DNA of 37,266 bases from Mycobacterium gastri (GCF_002102175.1 NZ_LQOX01000123.1:1-37266), one strand, 5' to 3'; positions 25,871 through 33,908 are shown, counted from the first letter of the stretch. Notes: generated by a model not told the origin, from the letters alone. Numbers and translations: made by a program.

Positions 25871-26430
25871 CGGCCCACTCCTCCGGGTTGCGGATCCCGG
25901 GCCGGCCGGTGTTTGAGGTCATCGCCGAATCGGTCGTAGCGGTTGCGGTGGGCGGCCAGCACGATACCGGCGACGATGGTGGCGACCATCACGGGGCTGA
26001 TCACCGCCATGGCCAGCATTTTGGGGCCCATCAAGGCCTCGCCGAGCGCGCCGGTGACATCCGGCGGCGGTTCGCCGCGCCGCGCCGGCCAGTCGGCAAG
26101 CAGGATTCCGGACGCCAGCGCGACAAAAGTCCCCCCGGCCGCGGCCAGCGCGCGACGGTTGTCGTGCACCATGCTCATCGGCATCAACGCCGGATTCATG
26201 CCCATGAACATGACCATGTAGACCGCCATCACCGCCATCTCCATCACCATCATCAGAATGGTGATGACGCCGATGTAGTTCTGCTGCAACAACACAACCG
26301 CGACACCGACGGCAATGAACGAGACGGCAAGGGCATAGGTGGCCCGTGCCATCGAATCGACGATGAACACGGCCGCCCCGGCCAGGACGGCGACCACGGC
26401 GACGACCCAGAAGACGATGTCAACGATCAA
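25867..26430 (-). CDS. nuoJ: Complex I-like membrane subunit NuoJ
   Basis: A 187-residue membrane protein. The start is read as TTG 26430 (LIVDIVFWVVAVVAV), because GAGGAA lies 6 bases upstream and nuoH stops 2 bases before it; the open frame further upstream lies inside nuoH. The NuoJ core YIGVITILMMVMEMAVMAVY corresponds to the family's YVGAIMVLFLFVVMM-type helix. Met-rich segments (MVMFMGMNPALMPMSMVH) follow and are unusual for NuoJ. Since neighbouring genes handle copper and the operon encodes a His-rich protein, this Met cluster is noteworthy. Confidence 0.88.
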   Translation of the reverse strand: MIVDIVFWVVAVVAVLAGAAVFIVDSMARATYALAVSFIAVGVAVVLLQQNYIGVITILMMVMEMAVMAVYMVMFMGMNPALMPMSMVHDNRRALAAAGGTFVALASGILLADWPARRGEPPPDVTGALGEALMGPKMLAMAVISPVMVATIVAGIVLAAHRNRYDRFGDDLKHRPARDPQPGGVGR

Positions 26431-26432
26431 GT

Positions 26433-27368
26433 TCAGTTCCTCACTGCTACGACTGCGACCACGAGATCTTGTACGAGTGTGAGCGGCAACAGCACCATCC
26501 AACCGATCTCCATGAGTTTGTCCGGCCGCAACGCCGGCACCCGGGCACGCAGCCATACGAACACCGACACCAGCCCGAGGGTCTTGACCAGCACCCATGC
26601 CCAACCCGGTAACAGCGGGCCCCCGCCGCCGCCCAGGAACATCGGCACCGCGAACGCAGCACCGGCAGCCAAAAGCGCGTAGCGGCCGACCTGGAATACG
26701 AGTCGATCCACCCCGGACAGCTCCGCGGTGACACCGCCGGCGATATCGGCGCCCAGCGCCGGGGAAAACGGGCCCCAGACCGAAAACGCTACCACACCAA
26801 GGCAATACACGACGAACGCGACTGGCATCCACACCGCGAACCATAATCCGTGCTGAGCCGCGACCACATCGGCGACCCGAAGGCTCTCGGCTGCGATGGC
26901 CGGCGCGACGAGCGCAAACATCAGCGGCAGCTCGTAGCCCAGTCCGTGAGCGAGGAAGCGGTAGCCCCCGACCAGGGAATGCGCGGAGTTGGGGCCCCAA
27001 CCGCTAAGCCACACCAGCGCCCACACCATCACATCCATTGCGTTGAACCACATGACGCCGACATCGAGATCGAACAACGTCCACCGGCCCAGCGGAACCA
27101 CGGTCAGCATCAGCGAAGCCACAACGACAAGACCGGCCCCGCCGATCCGCCACAGCAATGTGTCCGCAGCCACCATGGTGCGCCGACGCTGCCGCATCAG
27201 CCGAGCGACCTCGGCAACCGCGATGTTTGCACCACGCGAACGCGCCCCTGCACGATGCGCGGCTAGCATGCCGTCCAGGGTCGCTGCATACAGACCGAGG
27301 CCCGCAAGCAGCGCCCCAGCGGCCAGCGCCCAGACACCGGAGACCGTCGTGACGGAGCTGTCAGCCAT
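26433..27368 (-). CDS. nuoH: Complex I-like membrane subunit NuoH, quinone loop altered
   Basis: A 311-residue membrane protein (complex I NuoH about 325; M. tuberculosis NuoH about 410). The fold is recognisable from RIGGAGLV, MDVMVWALVWLSGWGPNSAHSL, the GYRFLAHGLGYELPLMFAL helix and PALRPDKLMEIGWMVLLPL near the end. The loop that in ordinary NuoH reads PFDxPExExELVxGxxxEYSG is here PFSPALGADIAGGVTAELSG, so most conserved acidic residues of the quinone chamber are lost. ATG 27368 (MADSSVTTV) gives an 8-base overlap with the upstream gene. This argues against normal quinone reduction by the complex. Confidence 0.88.
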   Translation of the reverse strand: MADSSVTTVSGVWALAAGALLAGLGLYAATLDGMLAAHRAGARSRGANIAVAEVARLMRQRRRTMVAADTLLWRIGGAGLVVVASLMLTVVPLGRWTLFDLDVGVMWFNAMDVMVWALVWLSGWGPNSAHSLVGGYRFLAHGLGYELPLMFALVAPAIAAESLRVADVVAAQHGLWFAVWMPVAFVVYCLGVVAFSVWGPFSPALGADIAGGVTAELSGVDRLVFQVGRYALLAAGAAFAVPMFLGGGGGPLLPGWAWVLVKTLGLVSVFVWLRARVPALRPDKLMEIGWMVLLPLTLVQDLVVAVVAVRN

Positions 27369-28671
27369 TGCGACCGCCCGCGTGCCGGGGTGCGGTGTCG
27401 ATACCCAGACTGGCAATCGCCAACCGGGTGGTCGCTAGATCCAGACCACCCACCAGCTCTGGCAGCGCAGTCACCACTGTGGTGAAATTGACGTGGAACT
27501 CGCTGGGCTCCAATGAGTTTGACAGCGCTCTCTGCGCCATGTCGATCCGCGCCAGAAGCCGGTCGTAACAGTCGCCGGCGAACGCACTCGGCAGCCCCAG
27601 GCGGTCGCAGTCCTCGACGGTCAATGATGTGATGTCGCGCAACGACCAGCGCAGTACGCGAGACCGGCGAAGCTTGCCGTGCAGAGTGTCGAGCAGGGAC
27701 GGCCCGTGCCCGGCGTTCGGTTCGCTCAGCAGCGCATCCCGCGCTGTGCGGGCGATTGCCGCCGCCCGCGGCCAGCCGGCCAGGGCCAGCAGATCGACCA
27801 CATGGTCGCAGTGTCGCGCCGCGACGTGGTCTTGCCGTTCTGGGGTTGAATTGCCGTTGCCGGAGTTGCTATCAACGACCCACGCCTCGGCTCGCGCGAG
27901 CACATCTCCCTGCAACGAGCACCGCACGACCAGTCCCGCAGGCCAATAACACAGCACGGGACCCAGGCGCAGATGCAGCACGTCCATTTCCAAACCGTCG
28001 CGGTCGTCCCCGCCTTCGGCCAGCGCAATTCCAGCCGGAGCCATGTCCATGGCGCCATGGTGCATGTGTCGGTGTGCGCTGGTGTCCATACGCTCGTGCT
28101 GACCGTGGTTCATGGCGTCGTGGTCCAGATGCTCGTGTTGATCGTGCTCACCGTGATCCGTGCCATCGGGGTGGTTCATGCCATGGTGATTCATGGCGCC
28201 TTGGTGCGGGTGTGGGTGCGGGTGCGGGTCTGGGTGTGGGTGTTCCCCGGGTTGCGTGCCACCGGGGTTCATCTGCCGGTGGCTGTGGTGATCGGTGTGG
28301 TGCTGATGACCGCTCAAGCCGGGCGATTGGCCGCGTTCGCGGGCATCGGTGCGATGCATGTCCGTGTCGACTAACTGCATGGCGGCCCGATCGAGGGCCG
28401 ACTCCACCGCTTCCGGATCGGGCAGATCGATGCGGACGCGGGGCCCCGGCAGCTGATCCCAGACCCGGTCGATCGCCTGGTCCAGTTCGGGTCCGGGCAT
28501 GCCGCAGACCGCCAGCACATCGGCGTCAGCCGGTGATGTAGCCGCGGACCATCCACGGGCACGAAACCGGCGTTCGGCCGCCGCGCGCACCACCCAGTAC
28601 CCGGGGGTCTCCACGGTAAGAACGTGGGCCCGGCGCGCTGCATGTCGGGCCAACAGCTGCGTCACACCCAT
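27361..28671 (-). CDS. Fused NuoB-like / His-rich linker / NuoD-like protein
   Basis: A 436-residue protein filling the slot of nuoB-nuoG. Residues 1-100 resemble NuoB: SPADADVLAVCGMPGPELDQ then RVWDQLPGPRVRIDLP parallels SPRQADxLIVxGxVTxKMAP and YDQMPEPRxVI, but the paired and distal cysteines for cluster N2 are absent. Residues 106-205 form a linker with 27 His plus Met, Asp and Pro (for example PHPHPHPH, HRHMHHGAMDM). Residues about 230-436 resemble the start of NuoD (LGPVLCYWPAGLVVRCSL), where the HPxxHG quinone-site motif is replaced. Proteins annotated as subunit D-related exist, but their function is unknown. ATG 28671 overlaps nuoA by 10 bases; a GTG at 28665 is the alternative. No catalytic role is visible; metal binding is likely. 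Confidence 0.75.
   Translation of the reverse strand: MGVTQLLARHAARRAHVLTVETPGYWVVRAAAERRFRARGWSAATSPADADVLAVCGMPGPELDQAIDRVWDQLPGPRVRIDLPDPEAVESALDRAAMQLVDTDMHRTDARERGQSPGLSGHQHHTDHHSHRQMNPGGTQPGEHPHPDPHPHPHPHQGAMNHHGMNHPDGTDHGEHDQHEHLDHDAMNHGQHERMDTSAHRHMHHGAMDMAPAGIALAEGGDDRDGLEMDVLHLRLGPVLCYWPAGLVVRCSLQGDVLARAEAWVVDSNSGNGNSTPERQDHVAARHCDHVVDLLALAGWPRAAAIARTARDALLSEPNAGHGPSLLDTLHGKLRRSRVLRWSLRDITSLTVEDCDRLGLPSAFAGDCYDRLLARIDMAQRALSNSLEPSEFHVNFTTVVTALPELVGGLDLATTRLAIASLGIDTAPRHAGGRNG
28205..28243. repeat. Hexamer-like GGGTGN tandem repeat encoding the Pro-His run
   Basis: The plus strand repeats GGGTGC/GGGTGT/GGGTCT units about six times. On the coding strand it encodes the Pro/Asp-His repeat of the linker. 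In-frame hexamer units can gain or lose Pro-His pairs without a frame shift. Confidence 0.7.
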
Positions 28672-29006
28672 CGCAGTGCGCCCTCTCGCCATGCCCATGC
28701 CACCGCGACAAGCAGCGCGGCCAGAAAAACGAACATCTCGGTGATTGCGGTGGCACCCATTTTGGCGACCACCAACGCCCATGGGTACATGAACAACATC
28801 TCGACATCGAAGGCAAGGAAAACCAGCGTTGCCGGATACCACCGGACGTGATAACGCGACAATGCATGTTCCTCGGGTGCCCACCCGGACTGGAAAGGCA
28901 GAGCGGTCAGTGCGCTGGACGCCGGCGCGGTAAGACGGTGCAGCCCATAGAGGACTATGACCCCAGCTAGGGTCACCAACAGCATCCATGTCACGCCGGT
29001 AAACAT
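28662..29006 (-). CDS. nuoA: Complex I-like membrane subunit NuoA
   Basis: A 114-residue protein with three membrane helices. The family core appears as LPFQSGWAPEEHALSRYHVRWYPATLVFLAFDVEMLFMYPWA, read as a short stretch before the second helix and then the FDVEMLFMYPWA helix with its conserved Asp and Glu. ATG 29006 is preferred (AGGAG 6-7 bases upstream) over a longer frame from 29039. It is the first gene of the nuo-like operon, diverging from the copZ-copper ATPase operon. Confidence 0.92.
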   Translation of the reverse strand: MFTGVTWMLLVTLAGVIVLYGLHRLTAPASSALTALPFQSGWAPEEHALSRYHVRWYPATLVFLAFDVEMLFMYPWALVVAKMGATAITEMFVFLAALLVAVAWAWREGALRWV

Positions 29007-29542
29007 TGCGGCTCCTATCCGACCGGTCGTCACAGGCAAGGTCAGGCACCGGTGATCGTTACCGGCGTGCCAAGCCTATGGGCAAACTGGTCAGCACGAC
29101 ACGATGCGGCGACGTCGCCTCTCGGCACAACGGCACCACAGACTTCGGTGATTTGATCGTCCGAATTCGATCATGTCCGTTCGCCGGCTGCCGCTACTCA
29201 CACAAAGTGCCCGTCTTCGAGCTACCTAAACCCCCTGATGCGCCGTCACACGCCGTGCGCCGGCGATGGCGTTGGGTGGCGCCGAGGGCGCACAGCAAAG
29301 CGCATCGCACGACGGCGCGTGCGACAGGGTTAGTGGCGGTTCGCAGCGTAATTGAGGTCATGCTCGACTCCTAAACCAATAGGCACTGCCATGGCTTTAC
29401 CCTACCCACCTACCGTATATGCGCCGGGCGAGACTTGTGAACACGCAACGTTGACAGCCTGCAGCTGTCTGCCGGCGCCATGTCGAAGATCCGCCCACTT
29501 CTGCCGGCATCGACGAACCTGCCCTTGCAGAAAGGGCCTTTA
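29007..29542. other. Divergent promoter region between nuoA and the copper operon
   Basis: About 535 bases with no convincing gene. Dyads seen are an imperfect one 39 bases before nuoA (29045-29072, GGCACCGGT...ACCGGCGTGCC), which could be an operator for the nuo-like operon; GACAGC-CTGCA-GCTGTC near 29453-29469; and an imperfect GATCG/CGATC dyad near 29150-29172. A plus-strand frame from ATG 29006 is probably spurious. Confidence 0.4.
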
Positions 29543-29559
29543 ATACCCCACAGGGGTAT
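29543..29559. promoter_or_regulatory. RicR/CsoR-type copper operator of the copZ-ctp operon
   Basis: ATACCCC-ACA-GGGGTAT is a perfect palindrome containing TACCC-N5-GGGTA, the pattern of the mycobacterial copper repressor RicR. It ends 52 bases before the copZ start, in the promoter region. It predicts derepression by Cu(I). Confidence 0.8.
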
Positions 29560-29611
29560 GGTACAGTTGCCGGTATATCCCATGCGGTGCTCAATACGGC
29601 AAGGGGGCGAG

Positions 29612-29818
29612 ATGAGCACTATGACGATCACGGTTAGCGGCATGTCGTGCGGCCATTGCGCGTCTTCGGTGCGCGAGGAAATCGGCCAGGTTTCCAATGT
29701 CAGGGCGGTCGATGTCGATTTGGCCAGCGGGAAGGTGACCATCGACACCGACGGCCCTGTCGACACGGACGCGATCAAGTGCGCCGTTGAGGAGGCTGGC
29801 TATCAGTTAGCCGGCTGA
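29612..29818 (+). CDS. CopZ-like heavy-metal-associated (HMA) metallochaperone
   Basis: A 68-residue single HMA domain with the Cu(I) motif [10 protein letters not shown] (MxCxxC) and a typical beta-alpha-beta pattern ending in [12 protein letters not shown]. It would carry Cu(I) in the cytoplasm to the P-type ATPase encoded just downstream. ATG 29612 follows AAGGGGGCGAG. The 20-base gap before the next stop/start region and the copper operator upstream place it first in the operon. Confidence 0.93.
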   Translation: MSTMTITVSGMSCGHCASSVREEIGQVSNVRAVDVDLASGKVTIDTDGPVDTDAIKCAVEEAGYQLAG

Positions 29819-29850
29819 ACCCGTCCCGCGATCTGTGTATGAGGACAACA

Positions 29851-32103
29851 ATGCATGCCGTCACCGAATCAACACACCATATCGAGCTGCGCATCGGCGG
29901 AATGACTTGCGCATCGTGCGCAGCACGCATCGAAAAGAAACTCAACAAACTCAACGGTGTCAGCGCGGCTGTCAACTACGCGACCGAGAAGGCCAGCGTC
30001 GACTATGTTGGCGACGTCTCGCCTGATCAGCTGGTGGCCACCGTTGAGCAGGCCGGCTATACCGCCGAGCTGCCCAAACCGAGCGCACCCGCTGCCGATA
30101 GCCACAATGGAGGTTCGGTCGAGCATGATGCGGCCGGACTGCTACGGCAACGACTGCTGGTCTGCCTGACACTGACCGTGCCGGTGATCGCGATCGCCAT
30201 GGTTCCGATGCTGCAGTTCACCAACTGGCAGTGGTTGTCGCTGACGCTGGCCGCCCCCGTCGTAGTTTGGGGTGGCCTGCCGTTTCACCGGGCGGCGTGG
30301 GCCAACCTGCGCCATCGCACCGCCACGATGGACACGCTGATCTCGATGGGTACGCTCGCCGCGCTGGGCTGGTCGGTTTATGCGTTGTTTTGGGGTACGG
30401 CCGGCATGGCCGGCATGAAGCACGCATTCGCGCTGACGATCAACCGTACCGATGGCGCCGGCAACATCTATCTGGAGGCCGCAGCAGGTGTCACGACCTT
30501 CGTTCTCGTCGGCCGCTATTTTGAGGCGCGCGCCAAGCGGCGTGCTGGTGCTGCGCTGCGCGCGTTGCTCGAACTCGGCGCCAAAGACGTCGCGGTACGC
30601 AGAAACGGTGCAGAGCAACGCATCCCGATTGGAGAGCTGGCCGTCGGCGACGAGTTCGTGGTGCGGCCCGGCGAGAAGATCGCCACCGATGGAGTGGTAA
30701 TCGAGGGCGCTTCCGCGGTGGATACGTCACTGCTGACGGGTGAATCCGTGCCAATCGAGGTGGGCACCGGCGACCAGGTAGTCGGTGCCACCGTCAACGT
30801 GGGCGGTCGAATCGTGGTGCGCGCCCATCGGGTCGGTTCGCAGACACAGCTGGCGCAGATGGCCCAGCTGGTCGAGGAGGCACAAACCGGCAAGGCGCCG
30901 GCGCAGCGCTTGGCCGACAAGGTCGCCGGCATTTTTGTGCCGATCGTGATCGGCCTTTCGGTGGCGACTTTCGGGTTCTGGATCAGCACCTCCGAGTCGA
31001 TGTCGACGGCTTTTGCGGCTGCGGTCGCAGTGCTGATCATCGCCTGCCCATGTGCTCTCGGTTTGGCCACGCCGACCGCCTTGATGGTCGGCACTGGCCG
31101 GGGCGCACAACTCGGCATCCTGATCAAGGGACCCGAAGCGCTGGAATCCGCGCGGCACATCGACACGATCGTGTTCGACAAGACCGGAACCATCACCACC
31201 GGCACCATGACCCTGCTGGAGGTGATCGTCGCCGAGGGTGAGCAGCCCGGCGAAGTTCTGCGGCTGGCAGGTGCACTCGAGGACTCCTCGGAGCACCCGA
31301 TCGCCAAGGCGATCGCGAGGGAGGCGAGCGCCAAGATCGGCAACCTGCCGGCCGTCACGGACTTCACCAACCTGCAGGGGTTGGGTGTGCGCGGTGTCGT
31401 GGACGGCCACGCGGTCGTGGTGGGCCGTCCACGGCTCTTGGCTTACTGGTCGCAGCAACTGCCGCACACCCTGCGTGAGGCGATACGCCGGGCCGAAGCC
31501 GACGGCAGGACAGCGGTCGCGGTCGGCTGGGACGGCAAGCTGCACGGTGTGCTTGTCGTGGCCGACGCGGTCAAACCGACGTCAGCCGAGGCAGTCGCCC
31601 AGCTGCGTGCGCTGGGCTTGGCACCGATCATGCTCACCGGTGACAACCCGGCCGCAGCACACGCCGTCGGCAGCCAGGTCGGCATTGATGAGGTTATCGC
31701 CGAAGTGTTACCGCGCGACAAGGTCGAGACCATCAAGCGATTGCACAACCAGGGCAAAGTGGTAGCCATGGTCGGCGATGGCGTCAACGACGCCGCCGCA
31801 CTCGCCCAAGCCGACCTCGGGCTGGCGATGGGTACCGGCACCGATGTGGCTATCGAGGCCAGTGACCTGACGCTGGTACGCGATGACCTGCGCGTGGTCG
31901 CCGACGCGATCCGCCTATCCCGCAACACGTTAACCACGATCAAGAGCAACTTGTTCTGGGCTTTCGTGTACAACGTCGCGGCAGTGCCACTGGCGGCCGC
32001 CGGGCTGCTCAATCCCATGCTGGCCGGTGCCGCGATGGCGTGTTCATCGGTTTTCGTCGTCACCAACAGCCTGCGGCTGCGCAGATTCAAGCCGCACAGT
32101 TAG
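29851..32103 (+). CDS. Copper-translocating P1B-type ATPase (CtpA/CtpB-like)
   Basis: A 750-residue Cu(I) exporter. The N-terminal HMA domain carries GMTCASC (Cys20, Cys23), unlike CtpV upstream in the window. Other motifs are TGES (from 296), CPC (399-401), DKTGT (Asp443), SEHPIAKA and GDGVND (from 642), with the YN and NSLRLRRF ending of Cu(I) pumps. A Met/His-bearing loop ([12 protein letters not shown]) lies between early membrane helices. The start is ATG 29851, because AGGA lies 6 bases upstream; ATG 29839 has no ribosome site. It follows the CopZ-like gene by 32 bases and precedes the Csp fragment. It is closest in type to CtpA/CtpB, though the exact orthologue is uncertain. Confidence 0.95.
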   Translation: MHAVTESTHHIELRIGGMTCASCAARIEKKLNKLNGVSAAVNYATEKASVDYVGDVSPDQLVATVEQAGYTAELPKPSAPAADSHNGGSVEHDAAGLLRQRLLVCLTLTVPVIAIAMVPMLQFTNWQWLSLTLAAPVVVWGGLPFHRAAWANLRHRTATMDTLISMGTLAALGWSVYALFWGTAGMAGMKHAFALTINRTDGAGNIYLEAAAGVTTFVLVGRYFEARAKRRAGAALRALLELGAKDVAVRRNGAEQRIPIGELAVGDEFVVRPGEKIATDGVVIEGASAVDTSLLTGESVPIEVGTGDQVVGATVNVGGRIVVRAHRVGSQTQLAQMAQLVEEAQTGKAPAQRLADKVAGIFVPIVIGLSVATFGFWISTSESMSTAFAAAVAVLIIACPCALGLATPTALMVGTGRGAQLGILIKGPEALESARHIDTIVFDKTGTITTGTMTLLEVIVAEGEQPGEVLRLAGALEDSSEHPIAKAIAREASAKIGNLPAVTDFTNLQGLGVRGVVDGHAVVVGRPRLLAYWSQQLPHTLREAIRRAEADGRTAVAVGWDGKLHGVLVVADAVKPTSAEAVAQLRALGLAPIMLTGDNPAAAHAVGSQVGIDEVIAEVLPRDKVETIKRLHNQGKVVAMVGDGVNDAAALAQADLGLAMGTGTDVAIEASDLTLVRDDLRVVADAIRLSRNTLTTIKSNLFWAFVYNVAAVPLAAAGLLNPMLAGAAMACSSVFVVTNSLRLRRFKPHS

Positions 32104-32233
32104 TTAACAGCAAGACAGCTCAGGCGTTCCTCATGGCGAAAGAAGGGACACTGCATGCGGTTTGCGCGCGCTCCTAGCGACCCTTTGCCGCTAGGGGGTA
32201 CTGACATGCAGCAACCACGCCACTACCAAGAGG

Positions 32234-32410
32234 ATGACCTATGAGCACGACAAGCAGCCCAGGGCTGTGCTGCAAGCGTGTGCCGTCGCATGCAAGAGTT
32301 GTGCAGAGGAATGCGCCGGGCACGAATCGCACGAGCACTGCCGCATTTGCGCTGAAGTATGCTCTCGTTGCGAACGGACCTGCGGGGAGCTCATCGACAA
32401 CCTGGGCTGA
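32234..32410 (+). CDS. Cysteine-rich four-helix copper storage protein (Csp type), C-terminal half
   Basis: A 58-residue frame with nine cysteines: 16, 20, 23, 27, 36, 39, 43, 46 and 50. The pattern RAVLQACAVACKSC, GHESHEHCRICAEVC then CERTCGELID is that of the last two helices of Csp/DUF326 copper storage proteins, which are normally about 110-140 residues. The N-terminal two helices are missing, and an in-frame stop lies at 32192-32194. Between that stop and ATG 32234 the frame reads VLTCSNHATTK without clear family similarity. The nearest ribosome-like AAGAGG abuts the ATG, so expression is doubtful. It follows the copper ATPase by 130 bases on the same strand. It may be a truncated remnant or a short functional Cu(I) binder. 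Confidence 0.7.
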   Translation: MTYEHDKQPRAVLQACAVACKSCAEECAGHESHEHCRICAEVCSRCERTCGELIDNLG

Positions 32411-32466
32411 ACTGCAGAGTCGGCACGCCACCGCGGGAACGCATCGCCGCCCGACGATGCCGATCG

Positions 32467-33126
32467 CTACTTTGATGGCTGACGACGGGGCCGTTCTGCG
32501 GCGATGTAGTACAGGCGCGTGGCGTTCCCCGTTTCCGTGATCGTAAAACCGGTGTTGACGGTCATTGCTTTCAGCCGGTCAAAAACGTTGTGCACGTCGG
32601 CATCACCGTGCGCGACACTGGTAAGCCACTCTAGCAACGGAACACGCGGCGAGCGAATATCAGCGATAAGCATCCGTCCGCCCGGCCGCACGACTCGGAA
32701 CATTTCCCGAACGGCGTTGGCGCGGTGCTCGTTTGGGATGTGATGAAAGGTCAAACTGGACACCACCAAGTCGAATGAGTGGTCAGCGAAGGGCAGCTCT
32801 TCGGCATGGCCGGCTTGGAAGGTGCAGTTAGGCGGAGTATGGGCAGCGGCATAGTCCAGCGCCGCCTTTGATGGGTCGATCCCCGTGACTGCACCAGCTG
32901 GCCCGACGACAGGGCTGATCCGGCGAGCGAAATAGCCGGTGCCGCAACCAACATCGAGCACCTTTTCGCCGTCACGGGCACCCGACGCGGCGACCAGCCG
33001 GTCCCAAATGCGGGCGCGCCGCCCCAAGTACCAAACATTCGCCAGCACTTCGTACGCCTGTGGGTACATGGTTCGTCCTGCTCGGGCGGTCATCGTGTCG
33101 ACGTGCCGTTTTGGTGTCAACCCCAT
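32467..33126 (-). CDS. Class I SAM-dependent methyltransferase (UbiE-like)
   Basis: A 219-residue methyltransferase with motif I VLDVGCGTGYFARR, the acidic loop GIDPSKAALDYA, the AEELPFADHSFDLVVSSLTFHH segment and the RVVRPGGRMLIADI motif. The substrate cannot be told. ATG 33126 (MGLTPKRHV) has AAAGGA 8-9 bases before it. It runs away from the DUF305 gene, with a RicR-type box 50 bases before its start, so it may be copper-regulated. It converges with the Csp fragment. It is not closely similar to the methyltransferase at 6234-6824. Confidence 0.88.
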   Translation of the reverse strand: MGLTPKRHVDTMTARAGRTMYPQAYEVLANVWYLGRRARIWDRLVAASGARDGEKVLDVGCGTGYFARRISPVVGPAGAVTGIDPSKAALDYAAAHTPPNCTFQAGHAEELPFADHSFDLVVSSLTFHHIPNEHRANAVREMFRVVRPGGRMLIADIRSPRVPLLEWLTSVAHGDADVHNVFDRLKAMTVNTGFTITETGNATRLYYIAAERPRRQPSK

Positions 33127-33175
33127 CGTTACGGTCCTTTCGGATAACACTGCGCGACTCACAACTGTTACGATT

Positions 33176-33190
33176 TACCCGTATCGGGTA
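33176..33190. promoter_or_regulatory. RicR-type copper box between methyltransferase and DUF305 genes
   Basis: TACCC-GTATC-GGGTA fits the RicR pattern TACCC-N5-GGGTA exactly. It lies 49 bases before the methyltransferase start and 43 before the DUF305 start, in the shared divergent promoter. Confidence 0.75.
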
Positions 33191-33233
33191 TATGAAACAC
33201 GTTCTGAAGTTTCAGCTTCGAAAAGGACTCAGT

Positions 33234-33869
33234 GTGATCAAGCGACGATTACTTCCCATGACCGCCTTCGCAGGCACTGCCCTGCTGATCTTGACCGCGT
33301 GTGGCAACTCCGACACTCAAGCTCGCTCCAGCACCACGGCCGCACCGTCCAGCGTATCGAGTTCGCCAGCGAGCAGCGGGTCGCATAATGACGAAGATGT
33401 CACGTTTGCCCAGAATATGGTTGGTCACCACCAGCAAGCTATCCAGATGAGCGACATCATCCTTGCCAAGCAGGGCATCGACCCCCGGGTGATCGACCTA
33501 GCGAACCAAATCAAGGCGGCACAGTCACCCGAAATCCAGCAAATGCAGGCCTGGCTGAGCCAATGGGGGCAACCCACGATGCCGAGCAGCATGGCGCCGG
33601 CCACATCAATGCCCGGAATGCCGGGCCACAGCGGCACGCCCGGAATGATGTCCGAACAGGACATGGAAGCCCTGCGGAACGCGCAGGGTCTGGATGCCAG
33701 CAAGCTCTTCCTGACCCAGATGATTCAGCACCATCAGGGCGCAATCACCATGGCGCAACACGAAATTCATTCCGGTCAATACTCGCCTGCCATTACGTTG
33801 GCGCAATCGGTCGTTACCAATCAGCAACAAGAGATCAACACCATGCAGACCATCTTAAGTTCGCTGTAA
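33234..33869 (+). CDS. DUF305 copper-associated lipoprotein
   Basis: A 211-residue secreted lipoprotein. After the charged VIKRRLLPM start, a hydrophobic stretch ends in the lipobox LTAC (ILTACGNS), then a Ser/Thr-rich linker. Two DUF305 repeats follow, MVGHHQQAIQMSDIIL (about 62-77) and MIQHHQGAITMAQHEI (about 163-178). Their paired His and Met can bind copper. A Met/Pro/Gly-rich loop (TSMPGMPGHSGTPGMM) separates them. GTG 33234 is chosen (AAAGGACT 5-8 bases upstream); ATG 33192 would put a cleavage region too far in. A RicR-type box upstream supports copper induction. It probably binds copper in the cell envelope; that is inferred from the family and context. Confidence 0.9.
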   Translation: MIKRRLLPMTAFAGTALLILTACGNSDTQARSSTTAAPSSVSSSPASSGSHNDEDVTFAQNMVGHHQQAIQMSDIILAKQGIDPRVIDLANQIKAAQSPEIQQMQAWLSQWGQPTMPSSMAPATSMPGMPGHSGTPGMMSEQDMEALRNAQGLDASKLFLTQMIQHHQGAITMAQHEIHSGQYSPAITLAQSVVTNQQQEINTMQTILSSL

Positions 33870-33879
33870 CTAGCTACGA

Positions 33880-33908
33880 GTCCACTACGCCACGCTGCGC
33901 AAGTGGAC
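33880..33908 (+). terminator. Stem-loop after the DUF305 gene
   Basis: GTCCACT and AGTGGAC form a perfect 7-bp stem around a 15-base loop that itself contains CGC...GCG. It starts 10 bases after the DUF305 stop. No T-run is present. Confidence 0.4.

Noticed and set aside
25572..25922. Upstream extension of the nuoL frame over nuoK
   Set aside because: Arg/Gly-rich shadow sequence. The true start at 25571 begins the first membrane helix and overlaps nuoK by ATGA.
27973..28374. Plus-strand open frame of 133 codons rich in Val and His
   Set aside because: It is the antisense of the His-rich linker in the fused NuoB/D-like gene. The GTG-rich repeat makes it open by chance.
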